From the NCBI GenBank assembly GCA_910586455.1, contig CAJUHX010000012.1, forward strand, positions 1 through 44,027: a stretch of 44,027 bases of DNA. Reading direction: 5' to 3'. A model generated the notes under the pieces. The model did no database searches and had not been told where the DNA came from. It saw only the letters and a list, made by a program, of their open reading frames with translations. Source of the stretch: an uncultured Muribaculaceae bacterium. GTDB lineage: Bacteria; Bacteroidota; Bacteroidia; Bacteroidales; Muribaculaceae. This document shows, in pieces, positions 24,574 to 33,478 of the stretch (positions within the stretch are counted from its first letter, which is position 1; each line of letters opens with the position of its first letter). The position numbers and the translations under genes were made by a program.

Positions 24574-26061
24574 ATAAAGGTAAATCTATGGGGACAGGAA
24601 ATCGGACGGCTCGTGTGGGATTCAAACACAAGACGGACATATTTTATATATAACCCCGGGCTGAAAGACAAGATTCCTGACATTGCTCCGCTACTTTCGC
24701 CTGCTAAGAATCGAAACATTCTTTTGCCTATATATGGAGATGACCGACCTATTTACCATGGGCTTCCTCCGTTCATCGCTGACTCGTTGCCGGACTCTTG
24801 GGGTAACACTTTGTTTGACAAGTGGGTAAAGGACAATAGAATACCGCGCAACAAAGTCACACCATTGTATAAACTGATGTTTATAGGCACACGTGGGATG
24901 GGCGCATTGGAATATGAGCCATACGCTGCCGACCTTGCCCACATTCGCTCAATCGACATCAAATCACTGTATGACATATCTCTGAAGGTTCTCGAAGACC
25001 GGGAAAACATAGTTCTGACCGCTAACGAGGAACTGACGTTGCAGGCATTGCTTGCCGTCGGCACATCTGCAGGCGGCCGTCAGATGAAGGCGATTATCGC
25101 CATTAACAATACAACCGGCGAAATTCGGTCCGGTCAGACCGATGTGCTTGAAGGTTACGAATATTATATCCTGAAGTTTGGTGACAAATCCATGCCAATC
25201 GCTGAAATCGAAACGGCGTATTATGAAATGGCTGTAGCAGCCGGAGTCGAGATGGAAGAATGTCGTCTATTGCCGATAGATGGTATCAACCATTTTCTCA
25301 CCAAACGTTTCGACCGGAAGAACGGCAAGAAGATTCACGTTCAGACTTTGGCTGCCATAAACCCTGAGGCACGAAGCTACGAAGACCTCGTTGCGACCTG
25401 TCGCGAACTGTCAATTTCAGAGTCTGAGATTGAGCAGCTCTTCGCCCGGATGGTTTTCAATGTCATGGCCAACAATACTGATGACCACAACAAAAACTTC
25501 TCATTCCTACTTGAAGAGGACGGGAAATGGCGGATGTCGCCTTCATACGATACGACATTCATATTCAACACAAAAGGTACAGGCCCCAATATCGAACGTA
25601 GATTGAGCATTGGCGGAGAAATCAGTGAGATTTCTAAGACAGACCTATTGGATTTTGCTAAACAGCACGATATAAAGAATGCCAACTCAATCATAAACCG
25701 TGTAGCCGGAGCAATATCAAAATTCGGTGAACACGCCGAGCGGTGCCATATCACTCAACCATGGCGTGGCATAATCGAAAATACGCTGAACGACAATCTT
25801 ATCGCGTTCGGCTATATCGCCAAAGACGATGATTCCGGAAAATCCTTGTGCGATATGCACGGAAGGAGGATTGCCAACTTTTCGGTTTCAGTCAATTCCA
25901 AAGGGCATTATGAAGTGGTTGCGATAATTGACGGAATACGTCATCGACGATTCGTCAGACCTAATATGAGCCTCTATTCCTACCTGATGAAACAAGACTT
26001 TTATAATCTTCATGCCGATGAGAAAATCCGACTGGCTGAAACCCTATTCCCTCCGGAATAA
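24565..26061 (+). CDS. HipA-family Ser/Thr kinase toxin
   Basis: 498 residues. The N-terminal subdomain (KVNLWGQEIGRLVWD, YHGLPPFIADSLPDSWGNTLFDKW) is present, so this is a complete HipA rather than a split HipS/HipT form. The kinase shows the Gly-rich loop GTSAGGRQMK (G166, S168, K175), the catalytic block NNTDDHNKN (D306, D307, H308, N311) and the metal-binding YD (328-329). HipA enzymes phosphorylate translation targets such as GltX or other proteins and cause growth arrest. About 70 residues after residue 425 (LCDMHGRRIANFSVSV ... YLMKQDFYNLHADEKIRLAE) extend beyond the length of E. coli HipA. The start ATG is inside the right inverted-repeat arm; no strong ribosome-binding site precedes it. 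Confidence 0.93.
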   Translation: MTYIKVNLWGQEIGRLVWDSNTRRTYFIYNPGLKDKIPDIAPLLSPAKNRNILLPIYGDDRPIYHGLPPFIADSLPDSWGNTLFDKWVKDNRIPRNKVTPLYKLMFIGTRGMGALEYEPYAADLAHIRSIDIKSLYDISLKVLEDRENIVLTANEELTLQALLAVGTSAGGRQMKAIIAINNTTGEIRSGQTDVLEGYEYYILKFGDKSMPIAEIETAYYEMAVAAGVEMEECRLLPIDGINHFLTKRFDRKNGKKIHVQTLAAINPEARSYEDLVATCRELSISESEIEQLFARMVFNVMANNTDDHNKNFSFLLEEDGKWRMSPSYDTTFIFNTKGTGPNIERRLSIGGEISEISKTDLLDFAKQHDIKNANSIINRVAGAISKFGEHAERCHITQPWRGIIENTLNDNLIAFGYIAKDDDSGKSLCDMHGRRIANFSVSVNSKGHYEVVAIIDGIRHRRFVRPNMSLYSYLMKQDFYNLHADEKIRLAETLFPPE

Positions 26062-26181
26062 AAAGTAAAAAATAGCACACTAATACATATCGGATTATTA
26101 CTGTCCGCTAAACCATAAAAAGGCGAGTGGATGTTGCTGAACACGGCCGTAGGAATGTGGTTTTGCAACATTTAGCCCCAG

Positions 26182-29100
26182 CTATTCTATAAACCGGTTG
26201 CTGTCAGCTATGTAGCCGTCGCAGGCGGTGATATGGTCAATCAGCCGGCCGAAGGTTAGGTTGCGGCGCAGCAGGGCGGCATTTCCTGTGATTATCATGT
26301 GTTCGCGGGCCCTGGTAAGCGCTACATTGAGTTTGCGGTCGATGATTACACCGTCTTCCTCGAACACGTGGTCGGTGAGGAACTGCAACTGATAATATTT
26401 CCGGATTGTAAAGCCATAGATTATATACTTTCGCTGGCTGCCCTGATAGCGCTCTACAGTGTCGATACTCAGGCCGGCGGCGTTGTCGATGCCCAAAGCA
26501 GCCAGTTCACCACGGATGGCCGCAATCTGGTTGCGGTATGGCACTATTACGCCTACAGTGTCGGCGGGGTCGAAAGAGCTGCCCTCGCGGGCTATGATTT
26601 CTTTGAGCAGCAGGGCAATCAGGCGTGCTTCGGCATGGTTCACCTTGTCGGCTACGGTAGTCGTGGCATCGGGCTTCACGTCGAAAAACAGCATGCGGTG
26701 CGATGCTATCAGACTGTCGGGCGACCGGTCATTGCACTGTGGCAGCGTGGCAGTCTGGTGTGGCAGCGGCACCTCGGTGAGCAGTCCGTTGTAGAAACTG
26801 GAGGCGGCGAAACTGGCAATGTCGTGGTGCATACGCCCTTGGCGGTTGAGCATGTAGCAGACCTCAGGGTCGTGGCGGTAGCGGCGTACAAGGCGCTCGA
26901 ACAGCGACCGGCGGCAGTCGGTGAGTCCGATTTCATGCAGACATTCTTCTGTCACGGCAGACTCGGCGGCAGTCTGCTGTACAATGGCCGGCAGCTGTTT
27001 GTGGTCGCCGATAAGTACGAATTTGCGTATGCAGTCACGGCCATTTACCGAGGCCGAGAGGATGCCCAGCAACTGAGGTTCGAGAATCTGCGACGCCTCG
27101 TCGATTACTCCAAGCGAGAACTGCTTGAGCCGAAACAGTGCGATGTTGGCGTTCATGGCGGTAGTAGTGGCGACGAACACGCGGTGGCGCTCAATCTCGC
27201 TGATAAGCATAGCCGAATTGGCACACTCTCCGACTTTGTTCTGCAGCAGGCAGGGGCGGGCAGCTTCGGCGCAACCAAGTGTGCTGCCGAGGCGAATGAA
27301 CTCAATGCCGCTTTCGAGCAGTTTGGTGCAGATTTCGTCAACGGCGCGGTTGGTATACGCCAGCAGCAGCACATTGCTGTCGGGTCGGGTGAGTTCTTCT
27401 TTCACGGTGGTGAGCATGCCGTAGGATGTCTTGCCGGTGCCCGGAGGCCCTATAATCAGATACAGGTCGCGGGCTGCCGCCACACGCAGGGCAAGGTCGT
27501 TGAAGGGGCCATAGTCGCCGTTGAGCTGAACATCGGGGCTTACTTCCGGATGCCTGCGCAGCAGCAACAGGTCGCGCCTGTCCCGGCCGGCCTTAAGAAA
27601 GGAGTGTATGCCGCGGTAGAGCGAGCTGTACGATGATTCGATGAAATCGTGTTCGATGGCCCAGAGGCAGCCGCGTCCGGCCTCGAAAGGCGCCGGACCC
27701 GACTGTGGGGCGCGCAGCCTCAGACTGATGTCGCCGGCAGCAATATCCTCAATTGTGCAGCGGAACACCATGTTGCGCCTGGCATCGGGTACTTCGCCGG
27801 CAAGGTAAGGATACAGAATCACAATGTCGCCGCGGCGGAAGTTGGCCATGTCGCAGGCCTCGTTGTCGGTGAAAGTCAGCCGCAACGATTCGATTTTACC
27901 CTTTTCCTTTTCCGGGAAATTATAGTCCAGTACCAGACCGGTGTATATGTTTCCGGCATCGAGTTTCTCTTCGAGCGAGTCGTGCCACGTCGAAGCGAAA
28001 CCGCTGCCCTCCTTCTGTTTGTTTCCGATTTTCGACAGTATATGTTCGCGGGCCGTAAAGCGCATCAGGCGCATGAAATATTCCCGCTCCGGCTGTGGCG
28101 CGTTGCGAATGGGGTCGAGTATGTCGCAGAGAGCCGGACGGCTGTATCGAGTCCACAGGGTGCTTTCGCGCCCTTTCGTGCAGAGGTCATCGGCACTTAT
28201 GGAGGCCAGCAGCCCAAAGCCCTCATCGGCAAAACGCAGGTCGTTGAACACAATGCCGTTGCGTACCTCCATGGCCTCTCTCAGCAACTTTGGCGCGAAT
28301 CCCAGACGTAGCAGGCTGCGGCTGTACTTGGAGTACATCAGAAAGGCATGCAGTTCATCGTTGTTCTCGCGGTAGCGCTCTGCGAAATTATAGCGGATTA
28401 TGGCCATATAAAGCAGCAGCTGCACATAGTGAGGTTCGCGGTGGCGCGGAATTTCAAAGCCGTTGTACGGAAAAGCGCCCTTGCCGGACTTCTGTTCGGC
28501 AAGAATTTTCATGTCGAGTTGCAGAAAGTCCATACGCCCTTGCAGACCAAGCATTTCGGAGAAGAAAGTCGGCTCCACCATAAGCCGGCTGCAATCGAAA
28601 CTGCTCACCTCGCGGCGCATGCTTGTCAGTACGGCTTCGCGGATATTGCCAATTTGTCGTCTGGCCTCGTGGTGGAACTCCCTGCCCGGAGGCGTGGCAG
28701 CCAGCAGCAGGGCATTCCGGCGGAAAAAGCGCATGGCGCTGTCGGCATATGAATCGCACTCGTTGTGTATTACCTCGTCGAGCAGCTGGCCGGCGAAATT
28801 ACCAAGGTTGATGGCATCGCCTGTCGGAGCCGGACTCAGACGCTTGATAATGTTTATTAGCGGTGATGTGGCGTAAGTTTCGAAACATGAGGCAATTGCC
28901 GACACATCGGTCAGCAGGTCCGGTTCATACACTATAAGTTCGGGATTGAGTACCCCTGCCTCGTCGCGCCTCGGCCGGATGATATTCAGCTGAGAGCCCG
29001 GTCGGAGCATAGGCCTGAGATAGCTGAAATCGGGCGAATCGCTATCTCCGTCGTGGCAGGCAAAGCGTATTTCGAGTAAATTTTCCGGAGCATCGGGCGA

Positions 29101-29583
29101 CGAGCCGCGGATGCAGTCGTGGTGTATATCACATACTATCACCCGCAGGTATTCATTGGTAATGCGTCCACTGCTGCGAGGAGGCCTCGACTGAGGAAAC
29201 ACCAGTTTGATTTCCGCCGGCAGATTGCAGTCGAATATCAGGGCCACAAAGCGGGCCAGCGCCTCGAAATCGTAGTAAAAGAAACGGCGCATTTCGGCAG
29301 CGTCGAGCAGGCTCAACTTGGCAAAGCGGCTGCGGGCATCATTCACGGCCAGTCGCAGAGCCTTGTCGGCCGAAAATTTACGAAGCAGAAAATCGGTTTT
29401 GGCAAAAGGACCCGACAGCAGAATACTTGATTCGGCGGTTGCGTTGTTAATCAGCCTGTTGAACAGTTTGGCCATCATACGGTAGCCGTTACGTCGATCG
29501 TTGTCGCGGTCCGACACCACAGCCCCGAGCTGGCTGAAAAAATCAGCAGAGTTCTCTTGTTGATAAAATGCGCTTGTTTCCAT
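26182..29583 (-). CDS. Dna2-like fusion of PD-(D/E)XK nuclease and SF1 helicase
   Basis: 1133 residues. After an unassigned N-terminus (1-260) comes a RecB/Cas4-type nuclease domain (about 270-400): GLQGRMDFLQ with D352, LAEQKSG with E363 and K365, and a QLLLY motif. A linker with a beta-barrel-like region is followed by the helicase core: Walker A GPPGTGKT (K718), DEAS Walker B, GDHKQLPAIVQ (motif III), VERYQGS (motif V) and ALTRAREHMIITGN (motif VI). This order (nuclease then UPF1-like helicase) is that of Dna2. The role is probably DNA end or flap processing. The four-Cys iron-sulfur cluster of many Dna2/Cas4 nucleases is not obvious. Composition matches the core genome, so it is probably not part of the hip island. 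Confidence 0.9.
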   Translation of the reverse strand: METSAFYQQENSADFFSQLGAVVSDRDNDRRNGYRMMAKLFNRLINNATAESSILLSGPFAKTDFLLRKFSADKALRLAVNDARSRFAKLSLLDAAEMRRFFYYDFEALARFVALIFDCNLPAEIKLVFPQSRPPRSSGRITNEYLRVIVCDIHHDCIRGSSPDAPENLLEIRFACHDGDSDSPDFSYLRPMLRPGSQLNIIRPRRDEAGVLNPELIVYEPDLLTDVSAIASCFETYATSPLINIIKRLSPAPTGDAINLGNFAGQLLDEVIHNECDSYADSAMRFFRRNALLLAATPPGREFHHEARRQIGNIREAVLTSMRREVSSFDCSRLMVEPTFFSEMLGLQGRMDFLQLDMKILAEQKSGKGAFPYNGFEIPRHREPHYVQLLLYMAIIRYNFAERYRENNDELHAFLMYSKYSRSLLRLGFAPKLLREAMEVRNGIVFNDLRFADEGFGLLASISADDLCTKGRESTLWTRYSRPALCDILDPIRNAPQPEREYFMRLMRFTAREHILSKIGNKQKEGSGFASTWHDSLEEKLDAGNIYTGLVLDYNFPEKEKGKIESLRLTFTDNEACDMANFRRGDIVILYPYLAGEVPDARRNMVFRCTIEDIAAGDISLRLRAPQSGPAPFEAGRGCLWAIEHDFIESSYSSLYRGIHSFLKAGRDRRDLLLLRRHPEVSPDVQLNGDYGPFNDLALRVAAARDLYLIIGPPGTGKTSYGMLTTVKEELTRPDSNVLLLAYTNRAVDEICTKLLESGIEFIRLGSTLGCAEAARPCLLQNKVGECANSAMLISEIERHRVFVATTTAMNANIALFRLKQFSLGVIDEASQILEPQLLGILSASVNGRDCIRKFVLIGDHKQLPAIVQQTAAESAVTEECLHEIGLTDCRRSLFERLVRRYRHDPEVCYMLNRQGRMHHDIASFAASSFYNGLLTEVPLPHQTATLPQCNDRSPDSLIASHRMLFFDVKPDATTTVADKVNHAEARLIALLLKEIIAREGSSFDPADTVGVIVPYRNQIAAIRGELAALGIDNAAGLSIDTVERYQGSQRKYIIYGFTIRKYYQLQFLTDHVFEEDGVIIDRKLNVALTRAREHMIITGNAALLRRNLTFGRLIDHITACDGYIADSNRFIE

Positions 29584-29591
29584 AGCTAATG

Positions 29592-29607
29592 CAAAATTAC
29601 AAAATTA
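29592..29607 (-). promoter_or_regulatory. Tandem -7 elements before the nuclease-helicase gene
   Basis: On the minus strand two TAATTTTG octamers, 29600-29607 and 29592-29599, lie back to back 8-16 bases before the start at 29583. A further TATCTTTG is at 29680-29687. Which is used cannot be told. Confidence 0.4.
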
Positions 29608-29725
29608 TTTCAATTCGTTATGCAAGATTTGGGGGCATACGGTCTTTTATATTAAGAAGCTTCGTGATAACAATGTCTACAAAGATAATTTAATAAATTC
29701 AATTAACCATCTTTTATCAATAAAA

Positions 29726-30499
29726 ATGAATAAGAAATTCTTTTTCAGTGCAATGGCTGTGGTGACATTGCTTACATCGTGTCAGGTAACACGCCACGCC
29801 GCATTGCCTTTTGTGATTGAAGGAGAATGGAACATCACAGAGGTCAACGGGTCGGCTATTAACCCCGGTCCGTATATCGGTTTCAATACCCGCGAAAACC
29901 GTGTTTACGGAAATTCCGGCTGTAACAAAATTGCCGGTAGCTTTAATCTCAAAGGTAAGAAAGGGCATATAGAATTCGGCCCGATACTTTCAACCATGAT
30001 GGCTTGCCCGGATATGGAGTCGGAACAACGTGTTTTACAGGCATTAAATTCAGTAGAATGCGTCAAAATTTCAGATAATGAACATCTGGCACTCTGCAAC
30101 AATGACATGAAACCTCTTTTGCAAATGGAACGACGTTTCCATACAGTACCTCTTTCCGACATCAAAGGCAAATGGCGTATTGTTACCGCATTGGGCGAAA
30201 ATATATCCGTTGCCGACCAGGTTCCATTCGTAAATTTTGATACGGACAACAGCCGCCTATCTGCTTTTGCCGGATGTAATCGCTTTTCAGGAGGTATCAA
30301 AAGTGGAGAAAAAAATACCATCGTCATTTCAAATGTAGCTTCAACCGGAATGGCTTGCCATGATATGACCGCAGAGCAGAATGTTCTTACGGCATTACAG
30401 CAGGTGGGAAGTTTTGGTATTTCGCAAAATGGAAATCTGTTGCTTTTCTCTGCCGGCGGAAATGTGGTTATGGAATTGATGCGTATAAATGAAGACTGA
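29726..30499 (+). CDS. Lipoprotein with two META (HslJ-like) domains
   Basis: 257 residues: lipobox Cys19 (LLTSC), then two repeats of the META domain (about 30-135 and 145-257). Each contains the family marks: first copy GEWNITEVNG, NSGCNKIAGSF, STMMACPD, EQRVLQAL; second copy GKWRIVTALG, AGCNRFSGG, STGMACHD, EQNVLTALQ. META-domain proteins are envelope proteins linked to stress or motility in other bacteria; biochemical function is unknown. The gene is AT-richer than the core and opens the block 29.7-33.4 kb. Confidence 0.92.
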   Translation: MNKKFFFSAMAVVTLLTSCQVTRHAALPFVIEGEWNITEVNGSAINPGPYIGFNTRENRVYGNSGCNKIAGSFNLKGKKGHIEFGPILSTMMACPDMESEQRVLQALNSVECVKISDNEHLALCNNDMKPLLQMERRFHTVPLSDIKGKWRIVTALGENISVADQVPFVNFDTDNSRLSAFAGCNRFSGGIKSGEKNTIVISNVASTGMACHDMTAEQNVLTALQQVGSFGISQNGNLLLFSAGGNVVMELMRINED

Positions 30500-30506
30500 A
30501 TACCGT

Positions 30507-30558
30507 GGGTGTTGCAGAACTATGGGACGCAGAGCTGCAACACCCTCTACTATTTTTT
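30507..30558 (+). terminator. Intrinsic terminator after the META gene
   Basis: GGGTGTTGCAG (30507-30517 region) pairs with CTGCAACACCC (30535-30545), an 11-bp stem with an 18-base loop, followed by a T-run (30552-30558). Confidence 0.75.
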
Positions 30559-30633
30559 GAAAATAATATGGTATCCGATGCAAGATTTTACAGAATCCCG
30601 GATTTTCCAATATAGAACTAAAATACATAAACG

Positions 30634-31362
30634 ATGAAAAAATTTAGATTGACCACTTTTGTCTTAGGAACTTTAATTCTGAGTAGTTCATTGTCGTCGT
30701 GTACAGATAATGACGACAATATGGCATTGTTGCAGCCAACAGCCTTGGTAACAGTGCGACCCACTGATAGCGGTGAATTTACCTTGCAGTTGGATAACAC
30801 TACGGTTTTGTATCCGTCGAATATGAAAAGCTCACCCTTTGGAGATAAGGAAGTGAGAGCTTTGGTGAATTATACGGAAGAAGGACATTCCGGTGATGCC
30901 CGTAGCATACACATCAACTGGATTGACAGTATCCGGACAAAAAAGCCTGTTCCTGATCTTGGAATAGAAAACGATGACAGATATGGTAACGACGCTATAG
31001 AGATTGTGAAAGATTGGGTGACGATAGCGGAGGACGGATATTTGACATTACGCATCCGCACACAATGGGGCATTGCAAACCGTAAACATTATATTAATCT
31101 TCTGACCGATGTCAACCCCGATAATCCATACGAAGTTGAATTACGCCATGATGCAAATGGAGATATTGGCGGTACTATGGGGGATGCGCTAATAGCTTTC
31201 AACCTCAATGACCTGCCGGTAAAAGACGGACAGAATGTGAAATTGAAACTGAAATGGAAATCATTCAGTGGACCAAAATCCACAGAGTTCGATCTTTATT
31301 TACGTCCGCAGGAAAAAACCGGTTACACTGTAAATATAAGTAAAAACCGATTTGTGGAATAA
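30634..31362 (+). CDS. NigD-like lipoprotein
   Basis: 242 residues: lipobox Cys23 (LSSC) followed by an acidic stretch (TDNDDN), then the NigD-like N-terminal OB-like domain (ALVTVRP, GEFTLQLDNTTVLYPSNM) and the C-terminal beta-sandwich (VRALVNYTEE, IHINWIDSI, DAIEIVKDWVTIAEDGYLTLRIRT, DNPYEVELRHD). This family is restricted to Bacteroidetes; the name comes from an operon associated with the B. uniformis nigrescin bacteriocin, but most members stand alone and have no known function. Nothing nearby suggests bacteriocin production. Confidence 0.92.
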   Translation: MKKFRLTTFVLGTLILSSSLSSCTDNDDNMALLQPTALVTVRPTDSGEFTLQLDNTTVLYPSNMKSSPFGDKEVRALVNYTEEGHSGDARSIHINWIDSIRTKKPVPDLGIENDDRYGNDAIEIVKDWVTIAEDGYLTLRIRTQWGIANRKHYINLLTDVNPDNPYEVELRHDANGDIGGTMGDALIAFNLNDLPVKDGQNVKLKLKWKSFSGPKSTEFDLYLRPQEKTGYTVNISKNRFVE

Positions 31363-31462
31363 GGTATTGTTCTCCAATCTCTTATGCTTGATTTGTAGGA
31401 CGGCAGAGTTGTTTGGGAAATCAAAAACAACATAATATCGAAAAAGGCTAAACAAAATTATT

Positions 31463-31470
31463 TAAATTTG
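31463..31470 (+). promoter_or_regulatory. -7 promoter element before the ECF sigma gene
   Basis: TAAATTTG fits TAnnTTTG, 77 bases before the ATG at 31548. The rest of the 185-base gap shows no gene or hairpin terminator. Confidence 0.4.
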
Positions 31471-31547
31471 TAATCGCAATACAGTATTTATCATTGCAAT
31501 AATTCTTTTGAAGTCTGTTCTGTCATAAGCCCTATGAGAAATCAAGT

Positions 31548-32141
31548 ATGGAGTTAATGAATCAAAAGGAGATTGATAACGAGGAGCTGTTGATCAACCT
31601 TGTAAAGAAGGGTGATCAACAGGCAATGCGTATACTCTATTGCCGCCATATCCGGTATTTATCGGCCGTGTGTTCCAGATACATTTATGTAGAGAAGGAT
31701 ATCGAAGATGTATTGCAGGATGCTTTCTTAAAGATTTTAGCCTCAATAAAATCATTTGAATACAGAGGAGAAGGCTCATTGAAAGGCTGGATGACGAAAA
31801 TAACGCTTAATGAAACGTTGAAATTCATAAAGAACAACAGCCGTCTGCAATTTGTGGAGCTGAAACCGGCGGAAATGGATAAAATTGATGAAGAACCAAA
31901 CACGGAAGGAATTCCGCCTGCTGTTATACATTCAATGATACGTGAATTGCCGGATGGCTATCGGACAATCTTCAACTTGTACGTCATTGAAGGAAAAAGC
32001 CATAAGGAAATCGCGGTATTACTTGGTATCAAGGCGGATTCTTCGGCCTCTCAATTACACCGGGCCAAAGCTATGCTGGCAGAGAAAATCAAGAAATACA
32101 ACATGCTTAATTCTATATCCAGATGCAAGAGGATTGGTTGA
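31548..32141 (+). CDS. ECF-type RNA polymerase sigma factor
   Basis: 197 residues. Region 2 (about 25-95: MRILYCRHIRYLSAVCSRYI, DIEDVLQDAFLKILASI, GEGSLKGWMTKITLNE) and region 4 (about 130-185: LPDGYRTIFNLYVIEGKSHKEIAVLLGIKADSSASQLHRAKAML) are both complete. It directs transcription of an envelope or stress regulon. Its last 19 bases overlap the next gene, which carries a membrane segment and an acidic cytoplasmic N-terminus and is the likely controlling partner. Confidence 0.95.
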   Translation: MELMNQKEIDNEELLINLVKKGDQQAMRILYCRHIRYLSAVCSRYIYVEKDIEDVLQDAFLKILASIKSFEYRGEGSLKGWMTKITLNETLKFIKNNSRLQFVELKPAEMDKIDEEPNTEGIPPAVIHSMIRELPDGYRTIFNLYVIEGKSHKEIAVLLGIKADSSASQLHRAKAMLAEKIKKYNMLNSISRCKRIG

Positions 32142-33388
32142 AAGACATACGCAACAAGATGTCGGATTACGAGGTCGACGAACCTTGTGACTTGTGGGAT
32201 AACATCTGCCGGGCGAAACAGCAGGAACAGTTGTTGAAACCGGCCGGTGGCAGTAAAGTTGTCGCATTGTTGTGGACAAAACGTGTAGCGGCGGCTACGG
32301 CAATGATAGCGCTTATTTTCTCGGCAGGCTATTTGACAAAGGAGGATAAGGAGTCGCTTGCTGTTGCTTTACCGACAGCGGACGATAAGGGGCAATCCAT
32401 GAACCTGTATTATGGATCGGATGAAAAACCGCTTGCTTCTGCAGGTCGCCCCCGTTTGGGAATATCGGCAAAAACGCAGTTGGCGGAAGCTGTTCCAATT
32501 CCAATTGTTCATACATCGCCTGAAGTTATGGCTGATACTATCATATCTGTAGCAGAAAAGACCGTTCCGGAAACGAGAGAATACGGATATGATGAAACGC
32601 GCGAAGCACAGCCATACAGACAACAGCAGTATGATAAGAGAAAGAGTCCGGCTAATACAAACAATTATATTGCTCATGCCGATATAGGTAAGAATATTTC
32701 CGGAAGATTTTCTTGTGAAATGTTCATGACCGGAGGTACAAGTTCTGTCTTTAACAGAAAATCCACCGGATGTGTCAGTGCTGTTGGTATTGGGCCGGAT
32801 AACTCAAATTGGGAAGATAGTCCTTTGCTCGGAATTATTCTTTACAATGAAGGAAAAGAAGTCGAAACCGACATTAAGTATCGTTTGCCGATTCGTGCGG
32901 GAATTTCGTTAGCCTATAAAATCAATGAGCGGTTCAGCCTGGGTAGTGGTGTCACCTATACCAATCTGACATCTGATATTCGCGAAGGTAGCGACAGCCA
33001 TTACTTCACGGGTGAACAAATTTTGCATTATGTAGGCATTCCGCTTAATGTAAGATACAATATAATATCGTGGAAGGGGCTTGATCTGTATGCATCCTCC
33101 GGGTTGCTCATAGAAAAATGCGTGTCGGGCAAACTAAAGAAACAATACTTTCTGAACAACACAGGAGAGAAAGAGGAAACACATAATCTAAACGAAAAGC
33201 CGTTGCAGTGGTCGGTAAATGCTTCTGCCGGACTACAGTATAATATTACGCACTCTATTGGCATTTATGCTGAACCGGGTGTCAGTTATTACTTCAATGA
33301 CGGTACTTCCTTAAAAACAATATATAAAGACAAACCAATCAATTTTAATTTGAATCTCGGGTTAAGATTTACTTTTGGTAATAATTAG
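32123..33388 (+). CDS. Anti-sigma-like N-terminus with membrane segment joined to an outer-membrane beta-barrel domain
   Basis: 421 residues overlapping the sigma gene by 19 bases. Residues 1-50 are polar (DWLKDIRNKMSDYEVDEPCDLW), like the start of anti-sigma partners; 54-71 is one membrane helix (VAAATAMIALIFSAGYLT); 75-210 is a long low-complexity linker; about 225-421 is a PorT/OmpA-like beta-barrel domain (RLPIRAGISLAYKINERFSLGSGVTYTNL, LHYVGIPLNVRYNI, SAGLQYNITHSIGIYAEPGVSYYF, NLNLGLRFTF). Genes of this type follow ECF sigma genes in many Bacteroidetes. How one chain can span the inner membrane and carry a barrel is unresolved: the linker may bridge the periplasm. Confidence 0.85.
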   Translation: MQEDWLKDIRNKMSDYEVDEPCDLWDNICRAKQQEQLLKPAGGSKVVALLWTKRVAAATAMIALIFSAGYLTKEDKESLAVALPTADDKGQSMNLYYGSDEKPLASAGRPRLGISAKTQLAEAVPIPIVHTSPEVMADTIISVAEKTVPETREYGYDETREAQPYRQQQYDKRKSPANTNNYIAHADIGKNISGRFSCEMFMTGGTSSVFNRKSTGCVSAVGIGPDNSNWEDSPLLGIILYNEGKEVETDIKYRLPIRAGISLAYKINERFSLGSGVTYTNLTSDIREGSDSHYFTGEQILHYVGIPLNVRYNIISWKGLDLYASSGLLIEKCVSGKLKKQYFLNNTGEKEETHNLNEKPLQWSVNASAGLQYNITHSIGIYAEPGVSYYFNDGTSLKTIYKDKPINFNLNLGLRFTFGNN

Positions 33389-33409
33389 AGCTTGTTTAAT
33401 ATATTTCCG

Positions 33410-33455
33410 GAGTGTGTTTCACAATAGCCGCCGGCGGCTATTGTGAAACACACTC
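33410..33455. repeat. 46-bp perfect palindrome between convergent genes
   Basis: Bases 33410-33432 are the exact reverse complement of 33433-33455, centre GCCGCCGGCGGC, with no spacer. It lies 22 bases after the barrel gene and 24 bases before the end of the minus-strand TonB receptor gene. It could act as a bidirectional terminator, but neither side has a good T-run and the arms are unusually long. Confidence 0.85.
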
Positions 33456-33478
33456 GTTACTAATTTAAATCCTTAGGT

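Noticed and set aside
26299..27636. Plus-strand open frame of 445 codons opposite the helicase
   Set aside because: Antisense to the Walker and motif IV-VI region of an intact helicase; the translation shows no family features.
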